NCBI GenBank assembly: GCA_905331475.1
Contig: CAJNYU010000474.1
Span: 1 to 64,000, forward strand
Length of the DNA: 64,000 nucleotides
From: Rotaria socialis
Lineage: Eukaryota > Rotifera > Eurotatoria > Philodinida > Philodinidae
Direction: 5' to 3'
Shown: positions 35,337 to 49,000 of the stretch, one piece after another
How the letters are laid out: the number at the start of each line of letters is the position of its first letter
Numbering within the stretch: the stretch's first letter is position 1
Translations under genes and position numbers: made by a program
Notes under the pieces: model-generated
The model's input: the letters and a program-made list of their open reading frames with translations, nothing else
Told to the model about the DNA's origin: nothing
The model's database searches: none

Positions 35337-36475
35337 CATATATATGATTATATAAATATTTTGTTGTGTTTATTTTGTGTTTCTCTTTTGTAAATAAAAT
35401 GAAGAACTAATCAATGTTGTTCAATAAACACAAAGATTACAAATAAAGGAAAAAAATGATTTTGAACAATAAATAATTTCTTCTAGTTCATTTTTGAATC
35501 GAAAATGAAAGCTTCTACATATATTCTTGTTAATAACAAGTCAGATTCATTTTAAAATCAAATGATTATTGCTGAAAAAGAAATGCTCTTATTTTCGTAG
35601 TTTATCAATGTTGACAAAAATTTATATGGAATAGTGATAGATTTTTGTTAACAAGTAAAGATCAATAATAGAGAACACGGAACCATACATGTGTTATTTC
35701 ACTCTTCACGTAGGTTTATACGTAAAAGAATTATAAAATAAATTCTCCATTGCTGCTATATTTTTCATAGATAAGATTGATCGGTTAAAAGATATATTTT
35801 TGCCATATACTACTCCAGTATAACCAGACCATATGGATCTGTCAGGACTTACAAGTAGACGAAAGTTCACGATATTTTCACATAAGGTAGAAACAAATGC
35901 ATCTAAAGATATTTTTAACCTTCTCTTGACGGTTCTGTCTAAAGCAAGCCAAACAAAATATTTGATCAAATACAATGATTTTCTGCCATAATAGATAACT
36001 GTCGACTTATCATGAACGAATTCATTTTGAAGATTTCAGGAAATTAAAAACCAGTTTTTTAAATTTGATCAAACACACTTTGTAAACAAATTTATGTACG
36101 TAGTGAAGAAATGATTTCTGGAAAACAAAGAAATATATAATTCAGTTTCAAAATCTTCTCTGTATCTTTGACTTGGTCATCGAAATTTTTCTGATTGAAC
36201 CAAAAAAACTTGTCTTGGGATCTTCATTAACTTGAGACCTTCCAGTGAAATCGGTTGCAAAGTATTAAACACATACATATCATGATAGTGAATATTGTTA
36301 GCTTCAGAGAAAAATGTGTATCTTCTAGAATTTTATTCAAAAATATCCTTTGAATTTTAAACGTAATATAACATAGCTTGACACATAAAAACTCATTTTC
36401 TTTTGAATCTTATACATATGCATTAAGAAAAATATATACACACACATATCAAAATTCGTATCTTGTCTTCTCATA
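35336..36475. other. Spacer between convergent geminin genes, no gene seen
   Basis: AT-rich 3'-to-3' spacer. A frame at 35706-35975 on the minus strand has no motif and no splice partners. I saw no inverted repeat linking the two geminin copies at DNA level. Confidence 0.45.
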
Positions 36476-37098
36476 TCAGTTTGTAGTACTATCATCAAGA
36501 AGACTGTCATGTTCAGTGATAAATGACTAAAAGATAAACAGAAAAAGAAATTATAATAATGTTCTGAAAAATATTTATTACATTGAGAACATTTTGTAAA
36601 TAATCACAATGACCAGATAATACACGAAGATGTTCATTTTCTTTACTTAAATCATCAATCAGATTATGCAACTAGAAAAAATGAATATATTAGAAGAATA
36701 GTGATCGATTCAGTCTACTTGTTGATTTTCCGTAACTGTTTCTTCAATAGCTCGTTTTCGTCTTTCGGTCATTAATTGCCAATAGGATTCTGAAGTTTCA
36801 TCTAAAATTAAAAGAACGCCGATTCATTTCTATTTTTTAAAAATCTATAGTGTTCTTTACCTTGCATAAGCATTTGAACGATTTCATCGGCTGTATTACC
36901 CGTATCTAATGCTGTAGCCATTTGTTCAGCATAATTAGGTGTATTTGTCGACATATCATGATTTATTTGATTTTGTTCAGTAGTAGTACTCACATTTTGC
37001 GTCAAATTTAATGTTGCATTTTTACTTTTTTGATTTGCCGTTCGGTGATTTTCAATCGGATGAAGTAAAAGAAATTTCGATGGGGATTGTTGAGCCAT
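36476..37098 (-). CDS. Geminin-family paralogue (4 exons)
   Basis: A second geminin on the opposite strand. Exons 36861-37098, 36719-36801, about 36580-36673 and about 36476-36527, together about 155 residues. The head MAQQSPSKFLLLHPIENHRT is unlike copy 1. The Cdt1-binding block is present as ESYWQLMTERRKRAIEETV, followed by the zipper TENQQLHNLIDDLSKENEHL and GHCDYLQNVLN. Two introns fall at the same codons as in the 33672 gene (after ENQQ and near the end of the zipper), proving common descent of gene structure. The C-terminus is acidic (TEHDSLLDDSTTN). Geminins form heterodimers with Idas and GemC1 relatives, so this copy could be a true geminin or a diverged partner. The short zipper and Tyr-Trp pair favour geminin. 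Confidence 0.86.
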
Positions 37099-37798
37099 AA
37101 TCTATCTGGAAAATCAATATGACATCTTTAGAACATTAGGATAGGATGAGTATGAATTAATGTTCATGCTGATAATAGGCAATTTTTTCTAGCTTCAATC
37201 GCTGAAGCATGCAAATACTATATGAAATTTGAATACAACCATCCATTCAATTTAATTGATTCTCTTTTCGTTTTCTTTTTCAATTAAAAGGCGTATACCT
37301 GAAAGTAAAACGTATGGTATTTATTCAAAATTACCGTAAGTGATTGTAGATTCTAATAGAGATCTAGAACTATGCGAATTCATAAATGAAGAACTAATCA
37401 ACATAAACAAAGACTTTGTATCTTATAAGGAAAAATCTATTTCAGCATCAAATGTGACAATGAAAACAAAACTCACGTTCATAGTTACAAAAAAAAAATT
37501 AGAACTACGATTCCAGTTTATTAATTTTAATACATTTATTGCAAGATGTTAAAGTTAATTCAATTGAAATACGTATGTGCCTTGCAAACTTACCTTTTGT
37601 TGGAGGTATAGAATGTCTTCAAAAATTATTTTATCTTGAAACAAAGTGACATGGATATATCAATCGCGGATTTTTACAATAGAGGTCAGCAAATGAGAAA
37701 AGTTTTCATTGGATATGTCTATTATTTTGATCGTGTTGAAATATGTTTTCCTTTTATACAATATATATTTTCTGTTTTCTTTTGCTCATGTTATAAAT
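37099..37798. other. Short intergenic interval, no confident gene
   Basis: Divergent promoter region between geminin 2 and BORCS8. A frame beginning at 37636 (MDISIADFYN) could be a 5' exon of BORCS8 ending at a GTCAGC donor, but the acceptor is not clear, so I start BORCS8 at 37799. Confidence 0.4.
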
Positions 37799-38325
37799 AT
37801 GTTATCATCACCAAGTTTACTCGAATCTCGTTTAAAATTTTATTCAAGTCGATCTGATCCGGATGTAGAAGCTAAAGTACGTTCGTCTGTACGTGCTATA
37901 AATGATACAGTACAAGCAAATGCAAATGAACCATCATTGGCTTTCTATCGAATACAAGTAAAGTCTAAATAAAATCTTCAATTTATTTGATTCTTTTTTG
38001 GTTGTTTTTGTAGGAGCATGTTCGAAAATCTTTACCTACAATGATACAAAAAAGAATTGAACTTGGAAATTTGCATGACCGTATGACTGGTCTTATTTTT
38101 GACATTGAATATAGTGTTGATGCTGTTAAATCTATTGAAAAAAGTGATGAACATGTCAATGTAAAATCAATGCTTATTATTAATTGTACAGTTTTAAATT
38201 GATTCTTTTCTATTTAGAATATTGCAACTTGTTTAGAAAAATCTATTTATATTAGTAAACAAATACATTTAATAAAACAGCAGCAGATCCAGCAACAAAT
38301 ATTAGAAAAAAAGCATGGATCATAA
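37799..38325 (+). CDS. BORCS8: BORC complex subunit 8 (3 exons)
   Basis: Subunit of BORC, the lysosome-associated complex that recruits ARL8 and kinesin to move lysosomes outward. Exons 37799-37957, 38014-38160, 38219-38325, about 137 residues. The strongest match to animal BORCS8 spans the first intron: ANEPSLAFYRIQ joined to EHVRKSLPTMIQKRIE, where the human protein reads ANEPSVALYRLQEHVRRSLP. Further along, IFDIEYSVDAVKSI matches IYTVEYACSAVKNL. The end is Gln-rich (KQQQIQQQILEKKHGS). The start at 37799 gives MLSSPSLLESRLKFYSSR; a longer N-terminus through an upstream exon is possible. All introns are 55-60 bp. Confidence 0.9.
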
Positions 38326-40053
38326 ATATTAGTATTAAAGAACAAATCAATTCTCTTCAAACCTAGTCATGAATTACTAAAGTTTTCGCTTTACTTTATT
38401 TTTCTCGTTTTATTCTAAAAATTATAAATAAAGAATAATTATATGAAACGATTCAATATCGAAATCAATAATTAAAAATTATTTTCTGCTGAATTTGAAA
38501 ATATATACTTTCTCAATCGGGTTCATTGACTAATTTCTGAATCAAATGATTCATTAAGTAACTCAGTCATTTAAAAGAATGATTGTTTTCTCTCCTATGG
38601 TGTATACAGTTAGATATCCTATCTAATTTCTGAATTCTTATTATTGCGATAAAACTACTAAGATTACCAGAAACTGATTGAATATTAGCAATAATACCGA
38701 AAGCAGTGCTAGATGAACACATAGGACAAGATAGCTGTTTTGTGATATTCGTTTTGACATTTTCAGGCTCGAATTTCTTTGAACCAAGTGCACATTATAG
38801 AACTGTTTCTCATCTGAATATGAACGGTATCTCTGAATTCAATGAGCCAGTAAGTCTTTAAATCACTACAAAGATTCGAGTTTAATAATAAAAAGTCTAA
38901 TTGCAACCTACAGTGTTTTTGTGTGCAGAAATTAGAATTTTTACAAGAAGTCAATGCTAGAAGTATGCCTATTGACCTTTGATGAAGGGATTATTGCTTA
39001 GCTAACCAACCTTAAGGTACTCAATTTAGATTAAAACTATTGTATTATGCATGCAATTATGATTTCGAATAGAATATCTAGAACACTTTATTAGTTCATG
39101 TTTCCGACTATGACAATCGAACATAATTACTACGGAAAAGGTTTTTAAATAATTAAGAAAGCTAAGAGAAAGAGTAATATTACAATATTACTTTTTTTTA
39201 TTTTATTTCATTCAACAAGTGATAACATTCAAATGTATTTACATTTCCTTATCGTTACTTTACCCATTTGAACTTTACTGATGACTTTATTCATATGACG
39301 ATGATCTACTTTTTTCGAGAGCAGTACTTTTGACAACAAATTTTTTGAATATTGGAGAAAAATAAGTACAAAAAAGTGTTTGACTCTTTCAATTCCTATC
39401 ATTAAACCTTCACTACAATGAACAAATAGCTCACATTTCTTGAAGCTGATAAAATATGCAATGCATTTATAATTAAAACATGTCTAATCTCCATAGTATT
39501 ATTTACAAGGGAAATTTTTTTATGACAGATAGTTTTGGTAAATGTTCAAAAAAATTCAGAAAAGCTAAAAGCTTGACTCAATATAGCACATAGAATAGAT
39601 TGGATATTATTGAAAAGTGAACCATACTACTAGAACATCTTTGATCAACATCAGTAATAGTAGAAGTCCAGTAAGTAGAAAAGTATATTTCAAACCAATT
39701 TTATGGTCTCTCGAAAAATTCAAGTGATCTGGATACATTCCTCTTAAACAAGTGGAATTTATCTTTTGATTAAGATCTAGTTGATATTTTAGTGTCTGTG
39801 GTACTTTTATCAACTAATACATTTTTATTTTATTTTACATTGAACAAATCAAGAGAAAAAAAATCAGCATAACATTCAAGATAATTAGTAAACGATATAT
39901 CCAATACACAGTGTCGTAAAAAAAAAACGCAGTAATTAAATACTATAAATTCTTCCAAAGGAAGAACGGAAATATACATTCGTCATATATGAAAACACAT
40001 CCATAAGGCGACAACGACATCATCATCACATTAAAAACAACATAAATCTGATA
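38326..40053. other. Intergenic between convergent BORCS8 and RIM, no gene seen
   Basis: AT-rich. Minus-strand frames at 38763-38954 and 39607-39813 have no motif or splice context. This probably holds the RIM 3' UTR at the right end. Confidence 0.45.
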
Positions 40054-43000
40054 TCAACTTGAATCGTAAAATTCGCTTTCAACTAGTTTTTCTCGAAATA
40101 ATATATACCAAGCCATAGTATGTTGATTTAACGTTAAATTATCTAATTGAATAAATACTTCACCTATACATTGATTTTTTTCGAATTTACCACCACGTTG
40201 CCATACTGTTACTTGAAGACGGCGACCTGAAAGTAGTCGTTTTCAATAGTTTAATGAATATTAGAAATATTTTCAAAAGATATTTACCCATAACATTGCA
40301 AGCGTTATATTTTAATTTTGAATGATATTCTGGATTATAGTTGCCTTTTATAGTTGCTGTTTTACGCTTTTGCACACGTCTTGTACCCGTTCGAAGATAT
40401 CTATTAACAAAATAAAATATTTTCTAAAATTCTAAGACAGCAGTTAACTCTGTATTTGTTTCCGGGAAATGTTTTTATTCTTCAGTACATGTTTTCATTT
40501 TATCTTAATTTGATCAATGAAAATCAAGTACGAGCTCGAGGGAACAAAAACATGTCTAATCAAAAGCATGTATCTACCGAGAATATTAATGATATAGTAT
40601 AAAAGCATTATTCTATCTTACGGTATCTATTTAAAAATATAGCTTAGTAAAAAATTTGTGTTCTCTAGTGGCAGAATTACGAGATCATGTGTAGTATGAC
40701 AATGCCTTGTGATCCAGGCAAAAAGCACGAACAACAGTGTAGGTTTTGATAATTATTAGATGTTCTTGTTTTTTTTTTGTTCAGTGAGAGGTCAACATCC
40801 AGACTAGCTATTTAGCCATGGCGACATTACTATTTTTGCTCGATTTTAATGTCTCATTGTTTCTCAGCATCTATGTAACAAAATTCATTCATTCTTCTGA
40901 AATCAACTTGATCTTGATGAAACTATAATGAATAAAAGAGGAAATAGTCTATAATGTATATTTTGATAATCTAAATTATTTATTAATGGCCTATATGTAT
41001 TTTAATAGAATTGTTGATGATATCTTTTCTCTTTTGAGAATTTCTATCAGCATCGATTTTATGGTGTCGATATAGTAATATATGAATTTTGACCGATTAT
41101 GTAGTCACTTCAACAAATGTTCTTAAAGCTTAAAGAAGAAAACACCATTTTTCAAGTATTAATGACACGAGGTCATCGTCATAAAATATGGTAAAAATGA
41201 TTGCTCTATCTGTGCATTTTTGATAGTTCTCATACTAGGATTTTCTAAAGAACCTAGACTCGACCAATGTGCTATTGCTAGTGTTCTTAAAAAAGGGCAC
41301 GTTGATTTAAAGGTCATGACCGAGTTCGTTTTTTGTATCGAGATTTATTTTATTACAGAAACCAACATCTCTATAATTAGAGTCATAATGATGTCTTTCT
41401 TTTAGACATCGATGTTTTCCTCACTTTCTTGCACATCCTTCACAAAACAACGTCTTTTATCATGTCGTATATTTTGAAATGTTTCTTCAAATAACAACAA
41501 CAAAATTGATTATAATCAATCAGAGCCAACAACATAGTACGCTGAACTATCTAACTATCTATTTACTCGATAAATAATTTTCTCATCCGATATACTATAG
41601 GGATTTATTTCTTATTTTTCATTTATCTCCATGCGCTCTCATATCGCTTGTATGAGTCATATAGTAATTAATGTATCTTGTTGAATTGATACTTTAATAT
41701 TAGAAGGAAATAAAATACTTCGTTGATTGTGATATTTATGTTACATCATCATATAAATATTTATTTATCCTAGTTTTACATTTCCAAATTTAGTAGAAAC
41801 TATTAAAATCTAATTCTTTTGTTATCATTTGTTTATTCATTTGAGTTTTAATAATCGATCTTCGTCACTATGAAACAGACAATGACTAGACATAAATTAT
41901 GAAGTTTCTTTTATATTAACTTATTCATTTTTTTTTAATGAAGAACGATTGTAGATAATAACACATCAAATGGACTACTCATATAAGAAGCTTCTTTATT
42001 AATTTCATGAAAAATTAAAAAACATTTACTTTCCTTCCATATCATTCGAATTAAAAACTCGTTCCATTCCCATCACAGCTGCTCGAGACCCGTGCTTCGA
42101 AATAACGATAGCGAAAATCTTTATTTTCTTCGAGTATCGGCTCAGTGTCTTTTGAAAAATAAACACGCTCTTTATTGCATGATCAACTATGTTGGGCTTA
42201 TATTTACTTAAATTATACAAAAAAAAACACCGAGAAATTTTTCATAGGAAAAAATTGTGATCCAATAGATTTGATGGATAGATTTTTTCTCGTCAGTAAA
42301 AATAATTTCTTCCTTGTTTCTTTGTATTATCCTATTTACTTCAACATTCATTTTTAGATTGTGTCTCTTTAAATCTAATCTGAATAAATAAAAGTAACGA
42401 TTGTTTATAATGACTTACGTTTTAACATATGTATCTGGTGGAATATCTTCATTTCTAACTTCAGTATGATTATGATTATCGTGACTGTCATCAATAACTC
42501 GTTCTAATCCTTTTGCAGATATAATATCAATTTCTAGTAGACCTTTGGTAACAATAAGACCTAGTTGAATTTGTCCCATATGCATATAATCATAAATAAG
42601 ATTTTCATAATTTCTAGGTGGAACTTGACCTGGACCAACAGTGCGCTGTTGAACACTGCTATTATCAATTAATTCATCTTGTTGTTGATCAGATAATGTA
42701 AAATATCTATCAATATCATCATCACTGTCAAAATTAGATGCAGCTGAAGATTTTCTTGAACCTGATATAGATGAATGTCGAGATGATGGAATATAGGGTA
42801 ACATTAATTGTCCAATAGGCATTTGTTGTGATAAAATCGGACGTATTATTGTTTGTTGCTGTTGATCATCTTGATTTATTGTTGATATTACACTATGGCG
42901 TGGTGATTTGCACGTTACAGGAGCTGTATTTTCTGATGTAATAATAGCCGAAGTTGTATCAATATCATGTTCTCTAGTCATATTTGTATTAACTTGTGAT

Positions 43001-46000
43001 GATAGCTTTCGTGATGGTGAACAGTTTGCAGAATTCGATGTTGACTCACTATAACGTCTTTGACGACCATCGAATAACTTTGAGATGTTTTTTGATATTC
43101 GACGTTTTAATTTTTCTGATTGTGCTCTTATTGTAGATGTACGTCTAGAACTTGATTCATCACTTTTGTCATCATCGATACTAGTCGTTATAATAGTTGG
43201 AATTGTTGCATTAGTAATACTTGGATGTTTATGAGTAGTTTGTGACGAAGAAGAACCTCTTCGACTTGTATTGCTGTTATTTATTGGCAACGGAGTTAAT
43301 GTATGCATTGATAAATCTATTGATACTTTTGTACGTCCTTCCTTTTTACTTGACGCAAGTAGTGGTGGCATTTTACCACTACTATCAGCGCTTTCTACTG
43401 ATGATGATTTAAATGTAACACTTGATGTTGATGGCTTACGTGTTTGGCGATCACGTAATTCATACCAGCGTGGTTCATCTTCAAGATTAGCTTCATTCAA
43501 TGGTAATTGTATCATACCAAGAAATTCATCGGATTCATTTGTCGTATCAGTATGGGATTGATATTGTTTCTTATCCCAAAGAAAAATTTCTAGAAGAAGA
43601 ACATCAACAGTTTCAACTTCATGAAAAACAAATGTTTCATTATAAACTGGATTGGCTGAATGAATTATTTTAGTTTCAAACATATCAAAACCACGATCTT
43701 CGAATAACATTTTACCAGTAATAAATGAATATGGTTGATCACCATTTGATCGTAAAGGAAGATTACTTGCTTGAATTATTGTCAAAGCTAATTTCATATC
43801 TTCAATATCATGCCAAATTTGAGCTAGAAAAGTAAAAATGGTATCCAACTGATTTTAAGGGAACTATTTTAGAATTATTTTTTTCAAGAAAATCAGAATA
43901 TAAATCGAAGTCAATACCCATAAAGATTAATAGAATTGATTTAGAAATCGATTTTTTTCTTATAAAATGTTCTATGAATATAAAGTGTATTCTTACTTAA
44001 TTCGATAGATTCATAGGTCTCGAGAGAGAATTTTTGTTTATATAATATATAATAGGTTGATTTTTAATTACATAAAATACTTCTATTACCAATGGTATAT
44101 AAAACAAGACAAGCAGTCAATATGAATATTTATCTTAAAATTTGCATTAGCCACATCTTTGGGACTATGATCTTTTGCTGATCTTTTTTAAGTGTAATTC
44201 TTTTCATCTTCGAAAAATATTCTTATGTAAAAAAACGCATGAAAAAATGATAATGATGTAATCCTACTTTCAAATAGACTTATATATCGTATTCTAACCA
44301 TGACGAGCTTGGATGTGAATTAGAAACTTTTGGGATCATCAGGCTTAACTAGATGTAGTAAAGATGATTGTCTACTCCAACGGATGGACTTTGTTTTAAT
44401 GAGAAGGCAAAAACAGAAATTATCTAAAATCTTACGACGACACCACAAGGACATTTTGAAGTGTATACGTGAGAATAAAAATGATAAGTCGCTTGGAAAA
44501 GATCTAACCACAGTTTTTTTCTCGTTAATTAAAATATTTTACCTAGAAGTCGACCACGATTAATTAAAATTGGTTTGAGCTCTTTAACGTTTGGTACTTC
44601 AAGTGTTTCAACTGTTTCAAATAAATCTTTTTTTTGTTGTTTCGGTATTGTTGATGATAATGATGGTGGTGGCAACGGTGGTAAGTTCCGTCGTTTTCGT
44701 GTTAATGATGATGATAAACGTGGCACAGTTTCAAAATGTCTAGAAATTTCCATCGACGATAGTACTAGACCATTGCTGATTTGTAATCTAATATTATTAT
44801 GTTGAACAACTAATTGTACAATATCACCACAATGATCTTGTAAAATACGAACTTCTTCATATGTAGATTCAATTAATGAATGTCCATTGAATTCCAGTAT
44901 TTGATCACCTACTTCAATATAACCTTGAACATCGGCTGGACCTCCATATAAAACATTTGTTACAAAGCATCCTTAGAAAAATAAATAAATAGTTGTAGTT
45001 GCCTTTTTTTGAATAACAAACAATATAAATATTCATATTCTACAAACCGAGACTGCTATCTTCACATTCTTGTCCGCCAACAATACGCATTCCGAGACCA
45101 TTTGTTCGTATTGAAGTATCATTTTTATCTCGATGAAGTAAAATTCGATGTGGATTTGATGGTGGTGTCCGTGCACGTAGTTTTGAATTTTCTTCAGCAT
45201 GTAAAAAAATATTTTCACATGTTTCAATTGTTTTCCTTCGATCGCCGGCTATTAAACCTGAACCATACGATGGATTGGGTATGCCAAGTGTTGATGAACC
45301 ACCTGCAGTTGGTGATATTGTAGTAAATTCTACTTCAGGATTACATCCATAATAATAATCTTCTGATAAAGTCTGGCGACGGAGTTTAGGTGGTTTACTA
45401 TTAAAAGAAAATTTTTGATTTGATAAGAATCAATTTTTTTAAAAATCAATTGTTTCTTTAGCGTATTCATTTCGCATATATAAAACAATTGGACACAAAA
45501 AAAACAAACATGTTAGATAGGATAGGTAGGGTCAAAAATCATGATTCATGTTTGCATAATTTACACATGATATGAACAGCTAGTGGGTACATTTCCGACA
45601 CCGTTTTCATAAAGCGCTTAGGATTTTATGATTACAAAGAGAAAATTAATTCGAATTGAATGATTTATTCTTGTTTTGCCGAAGATAGGTTGTTTTTAGA
45701 ATTCTTTTGATCTATTATTAAATATAAAGGTCGAAATGGAATAATGATTTCTTATGGAATAAGATATAAGTAAATACTTAATTTTAAGATCTTTGATAAA
45801 TCTTTTGAATATGCAACTGTTAATTGAAAATTCTCTGTAATCATATCTCACAAGATATTCTAGTCGTCAAGAAACATTGATTAAAAGTCTTCAAAAACAA
45901 AATTGAAATACTAATGCCACGCATATTTTCACCTCCTACTTCTAAAACTGAAAATTAGAACTCCTCTTCAAAACTCATTTTGACATATTATTTGAATCCA

Positions 46001-49000
46001 GAAAAACAACAACATGTTCACTATATTATCAATCAATGTAATCAAATTATACAACTAATTTTACCATTTAATATTAAAAATAAATTGTTCAAAAATTCAT
46101 TTTGAAGCGTGAAAGTTTGCTTGCAATATTCAACGATGAGACAATAAATAAACTTTTATGAGGCATCAATCAAGTTAACTAATATTGTTGCATGAATAAG
46201 ACAACTGAAATTAGCATTAGCCTTGCCAAGATGTTCAAGAGTACTAGAAATCAAATTCTTGTCCCGCAAGAGTCAAAAAGCTGAACGGATAATGTTAGTT
46301 TTCTACTTTTTTTTCTGTCTCTTGAAAGTAATTATATCTTGAAAAAGTAATTACATCTTGAAAAAGTAATAGACATTTACATTTGGCTAACATTTCTGTA
46401 TCATAAAAAGTAGTGAAAATACTCATTATTTCTAAACTAATACTTTTCATATGTGTACTCATCTGCATATTCATGTTTTAGTTCTACAACTGTTTTAACT
46501 CTTATCTACTATATCGATCTACTTTCGCGTATCCATTTTATTTAGTATGCTTTAGTTTGAATTTTGTTCACGATAATATCTGCCTAACTGTTGTTAAGTA
46601 TTCATTGATTAGGCCTTGAAATCAACACTGTCCTATCGAGTTAGTCGTTGTAAACACTTTCATTATTTGACTTAGCACATATACATTTTTGAAATTTTTT
46701 CATAGTAATCCACTCATCTCGAATCACTTGCAAAGCAGTGCTTCTTGCAATAAGACTATATACTTATAACAGAATCAAAATAATGCATGAAAGAAGATCA
46801 TAAAATTAATTACTAAGATTCCCCTTTGAATTGAATAAAATTACCTTAATGCAATTTCAATACTATTGTCTTGTCTAATAATAATTTTCTTGGGAACTTT
46901 TGGGACATGTTCACGTTCAAGGCTTCGAGAAAAATTTTCTTCTTGCTGTTGTTTGGATATTTTTGAATATAACATACGTTGTCGAACAATATCAGATAAA
47001 TCAGGTGTTTTACGTACAATACTTGGATAATCAAGTGAACGTTGTGGTAATAATGTGTTATTAACAATAAGACATGATTTTCGCCGTGTTAAATTCGATA
47101 AATCAACTGATTTTGTATTTTGCGATTGAAGTTTATGTAATAGTTTCTTGTGTGGTAACCGAGCCGCTGATGATGAGTCGACATCAACACGTTTTGAACA
47201 ATTTGAAGAATTAGACAAAGAACTTTCATGTGTAAATTGACATTGAAGTTCATCGGATGTACATAATGGCGATGGAATTTCCATTTCATCTGTTTGAGTT
47301 GTTTCGCTATTATTTGATATTTTACTAGTTAAAGGTATTTCTGGTAAACGACGAGAAGAACGTCGTCGACGTAGAACAACATTTGGAATATTATTTGATG
47401 AATCAGTTTTAGAAATCATTTTTGACGAGGATGAAGATGATATTCTTTCACTTTTATATGATAGTGCATTCGCTGCTAAATCGGATGAAGCTCGTGATTC
47501 TTTTATACTATTAACTTGATTATTGTTATTTGTTATTGATTCTACATCATCCAATGTTGTTGTCCATTGATAATCACGATGCATCAATGCTCGTTTGCGT
47601 GCTAATGTTTCAGCATAACGAACGCCTGCTCGATTTGTCTTTTTGGGATTATTATGCGTTGTTAACGGATTTTCCGTTATTATTGATGTAGTATTATTCT
47701 TTATTGCTTGTATCTTTATTATTGGAGTAGAAAAATAATCCATAGCCTGAGGTAAAGTAAAAGGATCTATATATATATATTATTTTTTCGTGCAATATTA
47801 TTCAAAAAAATAGAATCTGTGAATGCATGATTTATGTCACTTGAGATTATTTCTCATTTTTATTATGTGAAATGACTAACTGTGTTTTGATGTTCTTAGA
47901 CAGCTACAACATGTTTTATGTCACTTTCTTGATTATCTTTAGATGACTTTCAGTCATATATAGAACGGAAAGAACGAATAATAATCTTTCAGTGATCATC
48001 CAGAACGATATACAAGCTTGTTATCTCTCATTATCATTATTATTATTATTATTGTTGTTTTTCCTTGTTTTTTTTATTATTCTCTCACACCCTCATCGCT
48101 TCATATATATATATATATATATATATATACATGAATATTCTATAGACAGCATCTTCAAAATTGTTCAGCTTATTTTCTCTCTTTATTTAGTGGTAGTAGT
48201 AGTGAGCTCTTTTCTTCTATATGAAAAGCATGACAAGGACACTAACTACCACAGATAAGTGCTTGCTATTCTCAATAATTAAATGAATATGTTTAACAAA
48301 AGAAAAATATTCATATAGATATTTTAAATAATCTTTTTATTAAAAGATATTTAGAACTTACCATACTGGCATCAATACTGGCTTCAGGTGAAGTGAAACT
48401 ATCACTATGCAGTTGTTCAACCATTTGCAAAGGCGATGCAATGCTACTTTTTATTGATGGCAACATAGATTTTTTTGATGGATTCAAATTACGATGTCGT
48501 TCATTGGATGTTAAGTCTTGTTGTTGTTCTTTAGAAATTTCTTCGTTAACTTGTTCATCGACTATTTTTGTATCACTACCATCGATGTTTGTTTCAAAAC
48601 TTTGAGAATAAAATTCACTTGCTGTATCACATGGTTGTTCAGATGCTGTATCTTCGAATGAAGGATCTGTTATTGTACTTAATGTTGTTGGTTGTGATTG
48701 AAGTGATGGTATTGTTGGTGATGAAATTGGACATGATTGTGATGAACGCTTTGGTGATACGTCACGTATAAATGATATGCGACGACTTGATATAGGTGAT
48801 GGTAACAATATAGGCGGCGTGTCAACGAATATTGGAGTTGATTCAGGTATCTGGTCAAATGATGATGAATTTTTTTCATGTGAAGCTACTAAAATTTGTG
48901 ATGGTGTTGCGCGATTAGTATTGGAACGCCAAAGACGTGTGAAAAAATTCGTTGATTCACTTAGAATTGTTGATTTATGTTCATTTTGTGGCGATGGTGA

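Noticed and set aside
43271-45323. Plus-strand frames within the RIM locus
   Set aside because: Antisense to RIM coding exons; no independent motif.
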